From the NCBI RefSeq assembly GCF_950295315.1, contig NC_080171.1:33782361-33846360 (forward strand): DNA of 64,000 bases, read 5' to 3'. Under the pieces are notes generated by a model. It had not been told where the DNA came from, ran no database searches, and worked only from the letters and a program-made list of their open reading frames with translations. Below, piece after piece: positions 21,016-32,404 of the stretch. Position 1 is the first letter of the stretch, and each line of letters begins with the position of its first letter. Made by a program: the position numbers and the translations under genes. This DNA comes from Erinaceus europaeus (Eukaryota > Chordata > Mammalia > Eulipotyphla > Erinaceidae).

Positions 21016-21117
21016 AAAGGACTGAAAGTTTCTAAGATGTGTGGTGTGGTGGCATTGGCTGGTTTTCTCCCAGAGCCAAGACCTCATATATATGCAATTT
21101 CACCACTCCACGGCCAG

Positions 21118-21156
21118 CTTTTTTTTTATAATGCGACTAGACAGAGAGAAATAGGA

Positions 21157-21189
<33 letters not shown>

Positions 21190-21303
21190 CGCCTGCAGCA
21201 CTGCCTCACCAGTTGTGAAGCTTGCCCTCTACAGGTGGGGACTTTGAACCTAGGTCCCTGGGCTTTGTAACATGTATGCTCTACCAATGCACTGCCACCC
21301 AGC
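21118..21303 (-). mobile_element. SINE-B
   Basis: Antisense with an internal (GA)n expansion (21155-21189), 'cctgcagcactgcctcacca', and the head complement 'cactgccacccagccc'. Confidence 0.85.
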
Positions 21304-21307
21304 CCAC

Positions 21308-21475
21308 TAGGGTTAACTTTTTCATTTAAATAGACAGAGACACTCAGGAGAAAGACACAGAAGGAAAGAGAGACACACAGAGACCAAGGTATTTGAGTTG
21401 CCCCCCACCCCCCAATACAAAGGAATTCCCATTTGGTGCTAGAGTTTGAACCTGAACTTCAGGCAAGGCTCACCC
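21308..21475 (-). mobile_element. degraded SINE
   Basis: Antisense-looking purine tract (agacagagacactcagg) followed by 'gctagagtttgaacctgaac'. Family not certain. Confidence 0.4.
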
Positions 21476-21479
21476 TAGT

Positions 21480-21960
21480 CTCTGGTTCTGGTTCAGTTCA
21501 ATAATAATTGCTTAGTATGTAACAAGTATCAAATTCAAAAGAGTCTAGGTAATATAAATATATACATTGGACAGGGAGCAAGGAGGGCATCTTTGGTGAG
21601 AGCACAAACCTACCTGAGTAGGATAACCACTGGTCAGCTTAGCCCCTAGATTGTACAGCAGGTCCTAGGAAAGCAAAGACAAAGTGCCTACTCTGCACTG
21701 TGGCCCTTTAGGAAAGGACAGGCTGCCCCTTTTGTGAGAAGCAGTGTCAACAGATGGCCTTTAGCTGCCAAGGCTCTTTAGCTGCAAAACTACCTCAGTC
21801 AAGGTCATGTCCCTTCCTGGGGTGGCTCAGATCCAGTGACCAATTGAACCAATTGAATAGGTAGGGAATGCCTGCCTGGCCATTTCACTCCAGTTCAGAA
21901 CTCCTCTTCTCTCTCTCTCTCTCTCATCTCCCTCCCTCCTTCTCTCACTCTCCCCTTCCT
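21480..21960. other. unique intergenic sequence with a CT tract
   Basis: No gene recognised. A CTCT tract lies at about 21909-21930. Confidence 0.45.
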
Positions 21961-21964
21961 TTTC

Positions 21965-22318
21965 TATTAGGGGAATAATTGATTACAGTAAGTACAGTTC
22001 TTGACACATGGATAAAATTTCTCATTTCTACAAAAAAAATTCTCACCCTTTGCCCAGTCCCCTACAACATCATGCACCATGACCTGAAAGAAGCAACACC
22101 CCACCTTCCCCAGAGTCCTTTGCTTTGGTGCAATACACTAAACCCAGTCCAAGTTTTACTTTGTGTTTCCTTTTTCTGCTCGTTTCTCAACTTCCGCTTG
22201 TATTGTGTATTGAGATTATCCCATGTTCGTTGTTCTCTTTCTGCTTTATCTCACTTAATATGATTCCTTCAGCTACAGCCAAATGAGGTAAAGAGAGTGA
22301 CTTCATTATTCTGAGTAG
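21965..22318 (-). mobile_element. L1 3' end, 5'-truncated
   Basis: Antisense to the end of L1 ORF2 and its 3' UTR. 'cctttgctttggtgcaatac' and 'gagtagctgagtagtatttt' correspond to 51441-51660 of the intact L1. Confidence 0.8.
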
Positions 22319-22325
22319 CTGAGTA

Positions 22326-23540
22326 GTATTTTTTTCTTAATTGAGGGGATTAATGGTTTATACTCAACAGTAAAATACAGTAGTTTGCACATGTGTAACA
22401 TTTCTCAGTTTTCCACATAACAATTCAAACCCCTCTAGGTCCTCCTCTGCCATCATGTTCCAGGACCTGAAAACTCCCCCCACCACCGCCCCCAGAGTCT
22501 TTTACTTTGGTGCAATACACCAAATTCAGTCCAAGTTCTGCTTTGTGTTTTCCATTCTGTTTTTCATTTTTCAACTTTTGCGTATGAGTGAGATCATCCT
22601 GTACTCATCTTTTTCTGAGTACTATTCCATTGTGTAAGATACATGTATCAGAGATTTTTTTTTTTTTAAGCAATCCATCTGTCATTGGACATCTGGTCTG
22701 CCTCCAGGTTCCAGAAATTACAAATTGTGCCAATATTGTTATGGGGGTAAGGAGTGCCAGCATCCATTCCCCCAACATTAAAAAGTTCATCATGCATTAA
22801 CTCAACAAAGAGTTGAGGAGAGAGCATGATTCTCAGGTACTTTAAACTTTACTTGAGAAAACTGAAAACATTCACATGTTGGGGCATGAGGAAGAGAAAG
22901 AAAGATGATGAATGACATAGTGGGGGTTGTATTGTTAAATGGGAATCTGGGGAATGTTATGCATGTACAAACTATTGTATTTACTGTTGAATGTAAAACA
23001 TTAATTCCCCAATAAAGAAATAAATTATTAAAAAAAAAAAAAAAAGAAAGGAAGAAAGACAGAGGGAGAGAGAGAAAACATACCAAACACTTTCATGATC
23101 TACACAGGCAGAGAGCGGAGAAAGCACACAAGACCAGACTACTCTCTACAAGAGTTGGACCAATTTACATTCCCACCAGTGGTGCAGAGGGCTTTCTTTA
23201 CTCTCACAACCTCTCCAACATTTGTTTTTACTATCCTTTCTGATGTATGCCAGTCTCAGAGGAGTAAAGTGGTATCTCATTGTTGTCTTTATTTGCATTT
23301 CTCTGATAATCAATGACTTGGAGCATTTTTCATATGTCTGTTGGCCCTTTAGGTCTCTGGTGAATATTCTGTACAGATTCTCTCTCCACTTTTGGATGGC
23401 ATTGTTTGAGATTTTTGTCATTGTTGCTACTTAGTTTGGTGAGTTTTTTATATATTTTAGTTATTAACTTTCTGTCTGATGTATGACATGTGAAGATCTC
23501 CCATTCTGCTTTTCAATTTAAAGGCCATCCTAACTCCAGA
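22326..23540 (-). mobile_element. older L1 ORF2/3' UTR fragment, interrupted
   Basis: A second antisense L1 3' end starts at 22326, immediately beside the previous one, and continues into ORF2. Minus-strand frames at 22605-22793 and 23146-23421 align with the last about 200 residues of the intact ORF2 protein (e.g. [26 protein letters not shown]). Stops and indels show decay. The fragment is split by the plus-strand L1 3' end at 22801-23040. Confidence 0.8.
22801..23040 (+). mobile_element. L1 3' end (AATAAAG type) inserted in older L1
   Basis: 'gtgggggttgtattgttaaa', 'gttatgcatgtacaaact', 'attccccaataaagaaat' and poly(A), in opposite orientation to its host L1. The purine-rich tail continues to about 23090. 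Confidence 0.8.
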
Positions 23541-24019
23541 CCATTTCATGGTGTTAGGTGAGGCAGTCAGGCTTAGTTTTACAACAGAGTCTGACTTCCT
23601 ATTCCTGCTTCCATCTCCTTTTCACAGTATTGCTCTCAGGAGAACTCCTGAATTAACATGGAAGACACCAAAGTCTGAGAAGCTGCTTCCTAGACAATCC
23701 AGCTTGTGACAGTTATGCAACTCATAAGAACAATGTTTAATGAACTGGATGAACAAATACTTTCAACAGCAAGTGATAAGTCCAGGACAGATATGCCCAT
23801 AAAAAGCTATGGCACATACAGGTCTTTAGCTCAACTGAGAGAACTTAAGTCTTTCCAGGATGGATGATTCTGAGATGAGTTTTGGAGAAAAATTAGGTCA
23901 TAAACTGATAAGGAAAAAGGAACAGTTATTCTAGGTAGAGAGAGAAAAAAAAAACACTGGAAACCAAATAGCAGACAGATACCAATATGCACCAGAACTT
24001 AGTACTGACTGAACTGCAA
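23541..24019. other. unique intergenic sequence
   Basis: No repeat or gene recognised. Confidence 0.45.
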
Positions 24020-24180
24020 AGGAGTCGAAGAGATAGCAAGGTTATGCAAAAGGTTTTAATGGCTGAGACTTCAGGGCAGATAGGCTAATAGTTATGCAAA
24101 AGTTTCAGGCTTAAGGCTCCTACATCCCACATTCAATCCTTAGCACCAGAATAAACCAGAGCTGAGTGGTTCCAGAGCTT
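24020..24180 (+). mobile_element. two partial SINE-D copies in tandem
   Basis: A first head 'gagatagcaaggttatgcaa' breaks off after about 45 bp. A second copy 'gctaatagttatgcaaaag' to 'ataaaccagagctgag' follows. Confidence 0.65.
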
Positions 24181-24199
24181 TGTAGAATTTCAAATGCAA

Positions 24200-24489
24200 A
24201 ACTGCATAGCATAAAAAAACACCAGAGCAAAAAGTTACAATTTAGGAGCTTGACCTCAATGCAGGAACAAAACAAAATGAAGTTTTTTTCTTCCTGACTC
24301 TAAGTGCACTTATTGTTCTTCAATAAGCTTCCAAAATTGTTCTTTCATGGAATCTGTTTTCATCCAATCAGCTTGCCTTGAGAAATCTCGTCTGTTAGCA
24401 TCTTGAAATCTAGAGATGAACACCCATGGGGCTCAACATCTTATTTGAATGACCCACAGGAACCACACAGACTCAGTTTCTCCAAAATT
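24200..24489. other. unique intergenic sequence
   Basis: No repeat or gene recognised. Confidence 0.4.
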
Positions 24490-25370
24490 GAGTCCACTAT
24501 CTGACCTTCTTATACCTCCCTTTCTGAAAGTACACTGTGTACCCTGTTGCCCAAACCAGACACCTAACCATTGGTCTTAATTCATTTCTCTCCTCACTCT
24601 TTAATTGCCCCCATATTTCAATGTCTCCTAAAAGTAATATCACTTTAATGTGTATTATAAAGATTTATTCATTTTAGTGAGCGAGTGAGTGAGATGGACC
24701 AAAGCAATGCTTCACTCTGTTGTGTATGCGAGGCATTGAACCTTTGATCTCTGGGGGCTTAGACATGTAACTCTGGAGCACAAGCACAGAGCTATCTCCC
24801 TGGCTCCACTTTAATTCATTTTGTATCATTTCATATTTACCTCTCTACTTCCTGAGTTTAGTTAAGTCTCTTAACAACTGACTAATCTGCTTCCAGTCTC
24901 ACCCCCCTTTCGAATCCATTTACCAAACTACTACAAGAGTAATTCTTACAAAACACAAATCTGATCAAGCCACGCCTCAGCCTAAAGTCTTCTCAGTCTC
25001 CATAATCTTCAAGATAAAGTCCAAAGGCCTCAGGAAAATGCTTTATTATCTGACCACTGATTTCTCTTTCTGCCTTATCCACTCAGTAAACCTCTTCAAA
25101 CTCTTTCAACACAAGCTCTCAGGATGTGCTCCAAGTTGCATACACAGTCTGAGACACCTTTTCCTGCTCACTTCATTTCCTTCCTCTCTTTCCTTTTATC
25201 TGGTTAACTTCTATTAATCCTTCAGGGTTTACTTTAGGGGATAATTTCTCCATGGAATTTTCTCTGCCCCTCTTATCTATCTTCTAAACTAAGTGCCTTG
25301 TTTTCAATTCTGTCAGTCTATATTTCTCTCTACAGCAAGATTACAATGGAAGGCAGCAAATATAGTCTGT
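24490..25370 (+). mobile_element. ancient L2 3' relic, interrupted by a SINE
   Basis: Clear L2 3' flow: 'acaaatctgatcaagccacg', 'agataaagtccaaaggcctc', 'ttctattaatccttcaggg', 'aggcagcaaatatagtctgt'. A SINE fills 24657-24810. Confidence 0.75.
24657..24810 (-). mobile_element. diverged SINE
   Basis: Antisense: 'agatttattcattttagtga', 'gaggcattgaacctttgatc', head complement 'gctatctccctggctcc'. Confidence 0.6.
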
Positions 25371-25459
25371 CTTACTCTTTTATTATTATTATTATTTTAA
25401 AGACAGCATATTCTTTGAAACGTAATAGTTTTTTTTTTAATGAATATACTTTTTCTTTT

Positions 25460-25600
25460 CTTCTCTTTTCTCTTTTTAGATAGAGAGTAAGAGAGACCAA
25501 AACATTGAAACTTCCTTCAGTGTGGTGGGGGCCAGGCTCAAACCTGGGCTGGGCACACAGCAAAGTAGTGCACTATCCAAGTGAACTATTTGGATGGCCC
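25460..25600 (-). mobile_element. SINE-E
   Basis: Antisense: 'gaaacttccttcagtgtgg', 'ggccaggctcaaacctggg', 'agtgcactatccaagtgaac'. Confidence 0.75.
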
Positions 25601-25619
25601 TAAAAATCTTGTTCAACTT

Positions 25620-25725
25620 TTTTAAATCAGATCACTGTTCACTTATGATTTATGGTGGTGCAGGGGATTGAATCTGGGACCTATGAGACTTAGTTGCTAT
25701 GCAGATGTCCCCTCAGGCTAGTGCC
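25620..25725 (-). mobile_element. SINE-D, degraded
   Basis: Antisense: 'cactgttcacttatgattta', 'gggattgaatctgggacct'. The head complement is decayed. Confidence 0.55.
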
Positions 25726-25839
25726 AGTTCCCGCAAGAGTTGCCGCAGGACACTTAGTCATCAAAGTTTTTTTTTTTAGTAGCTACTATGTTAGTTCTCC
25801 CAGCCCAAACAGTTTCTGAATGAATGAATTAATTAATCT

Positions 25840-26134
25840 TGTTTTTTATATTTATTTTCCCTTTTGTTGCCCTTGTTGTTTTTTTATTGTTGTAGTAGTT
25901 ATTGTTGTTGTTATTGATGTCGTCATTGTTAGATAAGACAGAGAGAAATGGAGAAAGGAGGGGAAAACAGAAAGAGGGAGAGAAAGATAGACACCTGCAG
26001 ACCTGTTTCACCACCTGTGAAGCGACTCCCCTTCAGGCAGGGAGCCAGGCCTTCAACGGGAATCAGTCAGCCTGTCCTTGCACTTCGCACCACTTGCGCT
26101 TAACCTGCTGCGCTACCGCCTAACTCCCAACAAT
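25840..26134 (-). mobile_element. SINE-A, complete
   Basis: Antisense from 'cccttttgttgcccttgttg' to the head complement 'gcgctaccgcctaactccc'. Approximate flanking repeat AATCT(T)GTTTTTTA on both sides. Confidence 0.92.
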
Positions 26135-26138
26135 CTGT

Positions 26139-26153
26139 TTTTTAAATATATAC
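26139..26153. repeat. target-site duplication, left copy
   Basis: TTTTTAAATATATAC, exact match to 26243-26257. It flanks the 89-bp templated insertion. Confidence 0.8.
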
Positions 26154-26242
26154 TCAACTTTTGCCCCTTCAGATCAATCCTTCATACTGCTCTAGAAGAT
26201 CATCCTATGTGGACCACACCAATAGTCTTCTTTAGTCTTTGG
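26154..26242 (+). mobile_element. templated insertion copied from 27242-27330
   Basis: The 89-bp segment at 26158-26246 matches 27242-27330 with only two substitutions, whereas the flanks do not match. Perfect 15-bp direct repeats bound this copy but not the one at 27242, so this is the inserted copy. Read differently, the site is TTTTTT followed by AAATATATAC, close to an L1 endonuclease target. There is no A-tail and no known repeat family. Confidence 0.8.
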
Positions 26243-26257
26243 TTTTTAAATATATAC
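26243..26257. repeat. target-site duplication, right copy
   Basis: Second exact copy of the 15-bp repeat at 26139. It overlaps the last bases of the duplicated segment. Confidence 0.8.
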
Positions 26258-26397
26258 AATATTGTGGGTTAGAACTTCGGGAAAGAGCTGACTAGAGACC
26301 AAACGACAGATTCTAAATGACAGTAATGATCAAAACTGGAAATGGGGAAGGAGAAACAATCAAATAAATTATTGATAGAGAACTGATGATTGAGAGG

Positions 26398-26608
26398 CTG
26401 GGTGGTGGTGCACCTGGTTGAGTGCACATGCTACAGTGTACAAGGACCCAGGTTCAAGCCCATGGTCCCCACCTACAGAGGAAAAGCTTCATGAGTGGTG
26501 AAGCAGGGGTTCAGGTGTCTCTGTCACTCTCCTTCTCTATCACCCCCTTCCCTCTCGATTCCAGGCTGTCTCTATCCAATAAATAAATAAAGATAATAAA
26601 AAAAATTT
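26398..26608 (+). mobile_element. SINE-B, complete
   Basis: 'ggctgggtggtggtgcacct' head, 'aggttcaagcccatgg' as B-box region, CT tract, CAATAAATAAATAAAG. Confidence 0.92.
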
Positions 26609-26690
26609 AAGTGAATTGATGGTGTCAATTCTGTCGACATGTAATTCTGTAATATAAAAATATTAAAAATTAAAAAAAGAATTTATTCTT
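26609..26690 (+). mobile_element. L1 3'-terminal fragment
   Basis: 'cgacatgtaattctgtaata' plus an A-rich tail, as at 5870-5920. Confidence 0.65.
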
Positions 26691-26783
26691 TCACTTTTAG
26701 AGGTGAAAGATAGCCTGTGGTACATAATATTCCTGGGTTCTATCATGGGCATCAGATAATGACAATTTAACTATGACAAAGTA

Positions 26784-26983
26784 GAAGTCAGATGGTGGTG
26801 AATCTGGTAGAGCATATGTATTACAATGCCCAAGAACCCAGGTTCAAACCCCTGGTCCCCACCTGCAGGGGACGAGCTTCATGAGTGGTGAAAGTGTCTT
26901 TCTCTCTGTTCTATTTCCCCATTCCCTCTCAGTTTCTCTGTCTCTACTGAATAAATTAAATAAGTAAAACCTTTTTATAAAAA
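26784..26983 (+). mobile_element. SINE-B, complete
   Basis: 'tcagatggtggtgaatctgg' head through 'ctgaataaattaaataag'. TATGACAAAGTA occurs at 26772-26783 and 26984-26995, a perfect 12-bp target-site duplication. Confidence 0.92.
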
Positions 26984-27241
26984 ATATGACAAAGTATAAA
27001 AGCAACAGGTTGACCACAGAACACAGAGATAATGAGTATTTATTATTGAATTCATCATTGAATTTAATGAAGGTGAAACCCTATGGAAGATTTTGGGTGG
27101 TGTTTTGGACTATCAGCATATAAAATGAAATAAGCAGAGATGATAAATGGGATAGCCAGTGGAAGTAGTCATCGAAGGTAAGAGGTCAAGCACAGTGCTC
27201 TGGGATTCCCAAATTTGCTGCAGATCGTACTGAATCTTTTT

Positions 27242-27330
27242 CTTTTGCCCCTTCAGATCAATCCTTCATACTGCTCTAGAAGATGAACCTATGTGGACCA
27301 CACCAATAGTCTTCTTTAGTCTTTGGTTTT
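27242..27330 (+). repeat. source copy of the 89-bp templated insertion
   Basis: 87 of 89 positions identical to 26158-26246. No flanking duplication here, so this is the presumed donor site. It shows no coding frame or known RNA signature. Confidence 0.8.
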
Positions 27331-27784
27331 ATTTGGGTGTTAGTTAAAATGGGAGACCAGCAAGAGTGATAGATTTTTGAACATGTCAACATTGAACAAA
27401 AACTCTTCTTAAGATTCTCCAATGTAATATAGGGCACTGCTGACTCTGCTCTCAATTCTGTGATATTTCTTTCCTGTCTACATCTTCTTTGCCATCCTTA
27501 CTAATCCATAGTATATTATTCACTTCTGTTTATTTATATATTTATTTGTTTTTGAGCTGGGGTCTTTCACACACATTATTTCAACTCTTCTGGGTCCTTT
27601 TTTTTTTTTTAACTGCACGTGGAGAGACACTGTAATTCTAGAATTTTCCCTAGTTCAATGAGTAGAGTGCATGCCTTACCATTAGTGAGGCACTGAACGT
27701 TGAATCAATCCCCAGAACCACATGACAACCCTATGTACAACACTTAGGGAACCCATTAGATGGTAGAGTTGTGCCTTCTTTTAT
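27331..27784. other. unique sequence with a tRNA-like SINE trace
   Basis: About 27650-27740 (agttcaatgagtagagtgca, tcaatccccagaacc) resembles a worn SINE head. The remainder is unrecognised. Confidence 0.4.
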
Positions 27785-27965
27785 CTTTATAAGTTTTTTA
27801 ATTTTAATTAAAAAGATATAGAGAGAAAGACAGACATACAGACTGATAAATATAGGAGCATTGTTCAACTCTGGTTTACCATGGTACTGAGGACTGAACC
27901 TGAGACCTCAGGGCCTCAGGTGTGAAAGTCTTTTTCCATAACCATTATGCTGTCTCCTACACCTC
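27785..27965 (-). mobile_element. SINE-D
   Basis: Antisense: 'gagcattgttcaactctgg', 'gacctcagggcctcaggtgt', 'ataaccattatgctgtctcc'. Confidence 0.82.
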
Positions 27966-28774
27966 AGAGCAGTGTTTCCATACCTCACTTTCTCTCTCAA
28001 AAAATAGAAAGAAAAAGAAAGTGAGTGAGATTAGTAATGCAAATGTGAAAAAAATTAATAGTGATATTCAGATCATTAGAACCTAGCATTAATCAAGACA
28101 TTCAAATTGTGTACTCAGTTATTGATTCAACAATGAAAGGCAGCTGACTCAGGGCTGTCTTATCTCAAGTCAGCAATCTATGTCAAATTAAAAAAAAAAT
28201 CTCAAAGTAACTCTAGCTTCTTGGTTGACTAATTTCTTATACTATGTCCCTGGAAGTGTCACTTGTTTACATATTCAAAAGACACAAGTTGAGCACCTGT
28301 CCCTGCCAAGCATCATTTGACCCCAAAGATGAAAGCACTTTAGTTGTGACTTTCCAAGAAACTATTATCTGATCTTGAATGATGACTTCATGACAAGAAT
28401 CATTATCATCAAGTCCTCTTAAACCCAAATCTGATTCAATGAGATTTCCAGAAGAGAAAAATTGTCCTGTCTTCAAATATTTTTATGGAGAGATATTACT
28501 TCAGTGCCATTTACTCCAACCCAAGTCTCTTCGGAGCAAAATCACTAGGATGACTTAGTATTCCCCCAGTCCATTCCTGTCCATGCACACTCCTTTCTAC
28601 ACATTCAAGTTCATCAAAGTCCTTCTTAATGTAAAGAGCCAAAATTAAAAAAAAAAAAAGTTACACTCAAAATGTGTTCTATACAGACCTAAACATTTTG
28701 CTTCAATTAATACTGCAACCAATACAATTCCTTAACTTTTTGAAGACTCCTGTCATTTTGTTACATGAATAAAT
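27966..28774. other. unique intergenic sequence
   Basis: No repeat or gene recognised. Confidence 0.45.
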
Positions 28775-28960
28775 ACACTGAAATCAGACCTGAATTTGAC
28801 TGAGAGTTTGTAATCCTGGGTAAGTTACCTCATACTTCTGCATTCTAAATGTATCCACAAAACAGATAAAATCATTGCTTCATTATGAACTTTAGAGGTT
28901 GAAAATATGTAAGTCCCACATACCTGATACATAGTAGAGTCTCAAAAAAATACTATCTGA
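28775..28960 (+). mobile_element. MIR relic
   Basis: 'gtaatcctgggtaagttacc', 'ccacaaaacagataaaatca', 'tgatacatagtagagtctca' follow the MIR order. Confidence 0.75.
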
Positions 28961-29767
28961 CACCATTAATAGCATGTTCACTTCCACAGACACATCCATT
29001 GTTTTGTTTTGCACATGAACTGGCATCAAATTTAACAATACCCATTCTCTACTTAATGAATTTTCTTCTTGAAATTTAAGGTTTTCACATTTATTATGAA
29101 AGATTATGTGCTTTCATCTCCCCAGGTTTTTGTGGGGTTTTTGTTGTTGTTGTTGTTGTTCCTTTTTTTTTTATCACCTGCAGATAAACCTAACCTTTAA
29201 TTCCTCCTTCAGGTCACTGATAATGCTGTGAGTATAGAAGGATCAAGGACAAAAAAACCTCTGTGACACACCAGGAGAACTTCATCCAGGTTTACATTTA
29301 TTTTCACTTTTCATCAGCTGTTTAATGAGTTGCGAATAGAGCTTACTGCATTGATACCTGACACATTTTCCTTCATCTTTCCACAGCATTCTAAAGGGTG
29401 GGGGGAGGCTCATAAATCTGTTCCTGGCATTCCACATCTATCTACCCAGTAATTCTGTTAAATAAGAAAGTGACATTTGCTGTGATTTAGTGAATTTACA
29501 GACTCTTGACAGTATTTTCTTTTTAACTTATCTGTAAGTCACCTATCTTATAAACCATGCTATTTCTTTTCTCCTTTTGTTGTAGGCTAAATAACATCCC
29601 CAACCACCCCTCCCCCACCCACACAAACATCTCTTGCAATATATCAACATATGAATTTGTTACTTTCTATGGCAATGGAATTTTACAGATTAGATTAAGG
29701 GTAAGGGTTCTGAGCTGAAGCGATGTTTGGATTACTCAGGTGAGCCAATTAATCACATTCATCCTTG
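28961..29767. other. unique sequence with a (GTT)n run
   Basis: A GTT trinucleotide run lies near 29139-29160. Nothing else recognised. Confidence 0.45.
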
Positions 29768-29905
29768 TGGCCTAGGTGTTTGTGCAGTGGATAAAGTATT
29801 GAATTCACAAACATGAGGTCTTAAGTTTGATCCCTGGCATTGCATATGCCAGGGTGTTGTTTTGATTCTCTCTTTCATTAATAAATATTTTTTTAATCAC
29901 ATAAA
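29768..29905 (+). mobile_element. SINE-C
   Basis: 'gtgcagtggataaagtattg', 'cattgcatatgccagggtg', TTAATAAAT tail. Confidence 0.82.
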
Positions 29906-29982
29906 TCCTTAACAATAGAAAACATTTTTCTCTGTGGTCAGAAAAAAAAAAATTAAGATTCCCTGCAGCTAAAAAAAAAAGA

Positions 29983-30152
29983 GGGAGTCAGGTGGTCTGA
30001 GAAGTGGCACAGTGGATAAAGCACTGGACTCTTGAACATGAGGTCTTGAGTTCAATCCCCGGCAGCACATGTACCAGAGTGATGTCTGGTTCTTTCTTTC
30101 TATTCTCCTATCTTTCTAATAAACAAATAAAATCTTTAAAAAAAAAAAAAAA
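29983..30152 (+). mobile_element. SINE-C with a SINE-A-like 5' cap
   Basis: The first about 13 bp (gggagtcaggtgg) are a SINE-A head. The SINE-C body (tctgagaagtggcacagtgg) follows with a 3-bp overlap, then the usual tail. Confidence 0.8.
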
Positions 30153-30318
30153 GAAAGAAAGAAAAAGGATCAGGATCAGTAATGTCCAATGCTTTGAATA
30201 TAAAAGAAGAGTCTTAAGGCCATCCCACCTTGGCCCTGAATAGAATGGCACAGACCGCGGGTAGCTTTTAGAAGAGGGAAAAGGCAGGACACAGATATTC
30301 CCAAATATCCAAAATATT

Positions 30319-30593
30319 TTTTAAGATTTTATTTATTTATTTATTTATTTTCCCTTTTGTTGCCCTTGTTGTTTAATTGTTGTAGTTATTATTGTTGTCG
30401 TTGTTGAACAGGACAGAGAGAAATGGAGAGAGGAAGGGAAGACAGAGGGGGAGAGAAAGACACCTGCAGACCTGCTTCACCACCTGTGAAGTGAGGCCCC
30501 TGCAGGTGGGGAGCCAGGGCCTCAAACCGGGATCCTTATCAGTCCTTGTGCTTCACGCCACGTGCTTAACCCGCTGAGCTACCCGACTCCCCC
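30319..30593 (-). mobile_element. SINE-A, complete
   Basis: Antisense. Flanked by AAATAT(C/T)CAAAATATT at 30303-30318 and 30594-30609, a 16-bp target-site duplication with one mismatch. Confidence 0.93.
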
Positions 30594-30654
30594 AAATATT
30601 CAAAATATTAACTTTCTGTATTCCAGTTCTCAACTGTTTTTAAAATGTATGTAA

Positions 30655-30830
30655 CATGTTTAAGAATCTGGATTCAAGCCTCTGGTCCCCATCTTCACAA
30701 GTGGTAAAGCAGTGGTGCGGGTGTCTCTCTTTTTCTCTCTCTCCCTCTACCCTCGTGATTTATCTCAGTCTCTAACCCTAAATAAATAAGTGCATAAATA
30801 AATAAATAAAATATATTTTTTAAAAAGATT
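30655..30830 (+). mobile_element. SINE-B, 5'-truncated
   Basis: Starts at the B-box region (gattcaagcctctggtcccc), then CT tract and an AAATAAATAAG-type tail. Confidence 0.75.
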
Positions 30831-30949
30831 TTCTTTTTTTTTCCCTCCTCAAGATACCAGCTGGTAAAGAACAAATTAGACAAACAAGATATTTAGCCTC
30901 TAGAAGTTAACATGCTAATGTTAAAAAAAAAAACAGACAAGCAAATAAA

Positions 30950-31325
30950 TCATAAGATAATTTTACAGACAGGGAGATGTAATGATGAAAATTAGCAATT
31001 AAAGTGTCAGGGGGGAGACTATTTTAGCAAGGGGCTCAGGGAAGTTTTCTCAGAGGTAGATTGAAGCTGAAATAAATCTGATTCAGCCAGTTCTGAGAAC
31101 TGAGGAAAATTATTCCAGACAAAGGATTAGTGAGTGGAAAGTCCCTAAAATGGAAAAGACTCTAATCTGTTCTGAAGAGACATCAGGAAAAGAAAAGTAC
31201 CCAAAGAGGTGAGAACAGAAGGCTGGGCTCATATGCAAAAGGTCTTGATGGGCCCCAGTAAAGAGTCAGGACATTAGTCTAAGTACAAAGAACAGTTATG
31301 AATGATTACAATAGCTCTTTAACTG
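30950..31325 (-). mobile_element. ancient L2 relic
   Basis: Antisense L2-like flow: 'ctattttagcaaggggctca', 'gggaagttttctcagaggta', 'aaattattccagacaaagga'. Degraded, with approximate ends. Confidence 0.5.
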
Positions 31326-31329
31326 GTAT

Positions 31330-32404
31330 CCCAGTGCATTTTCTACAAAAGCCAAGTGCTTGTTAAAATGCAGATCGGTTCTTATCACAGGCTCTTAGGA
31401 TAAGGCTCTTAGGATAATGTTGGTATAGCTGCTGCCTAAGTCCCAGCCCATCCACTACCACTCTCCCCCTTGCTTTCTGCAGAACAATCATGTTGCAGTT
31501 GTTCTGAGTGCTGGACCATATCAGACTCACTCTAGACTAGCTCTGCCCAATATAAATAGGCCATGAGCAACACATGCCATTCAAACCTTCCTCATACGCA
31601 CATTAAACAAATGTGTGAAATTAATTTTAGGAGATTTTATTTAACTCAATAGATCCAAAAGATTACCTTTCAACACACAGCACACTACTTATGGTGTATT
31701 TTATGTGCTTTTTTTTTTTTTTTTTCAATCCTATGTGTTTTACTTTTCTGGCACAGCTCAATGTGGACTAGTCCCATTTCAAACACTTAACAGCCACTTG
31801 TGGCTACTGAGCATGACACTGCACAGACTGAGTCCAGACCACACCGTGTGTCCCATCTCATTGACTCCTGCCATCCTGCTCATCTCATTCCTCCTAACTT
31901 TGACAGATAATAACTTCTCATATCTGACAAACAGAGGAGGCCTTTCTTGGCCCTATGAATTAGGAAAAATCCCCTTTCTTTGAGCTTGCAATGCCCCCTG
32001 AACTTCTATTTCATAATCCACAGCATGATTGCATTGGTTTGTTTTCTTCATGTCAACCTCATCCAAGCTCCATCTAATTCAGAGCCTATTACATGAAAGT
32101 CGCTGAAGACATATCTGAGGAAATTAGCTGAACACAGTCTGTAGGCTAATGCAAAATGGCTCTTTGCACAGCTGCTTCTCTCATAAAATTTGCTTAACAA
32201 CTGTAGCCTAATTAATGGGATTCTACTGTGGTGTTGAGTACTGGCAAATCATCTGACTGATTAGCAAAGACCACAAAGGTAGAATCTCTTGACAGTGATA
32301 AGTTAACATACCTTTTTGGCATTGATGTTTTTACTGATTGGTTGTGGCCCAAATAATATGTTTGCTTGTCACAATAATAAAAAAAAGTAAGTAAGTGAGG
32401 GGAT
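31330..32404. other. unique intergenic sequence
   Basis: No gene recognised. A 14-bp tandem (ggctcttaggataa twice) at about 31390-31417 and a T18 run at about 31708 are the only structures. Confidence 0.45.
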
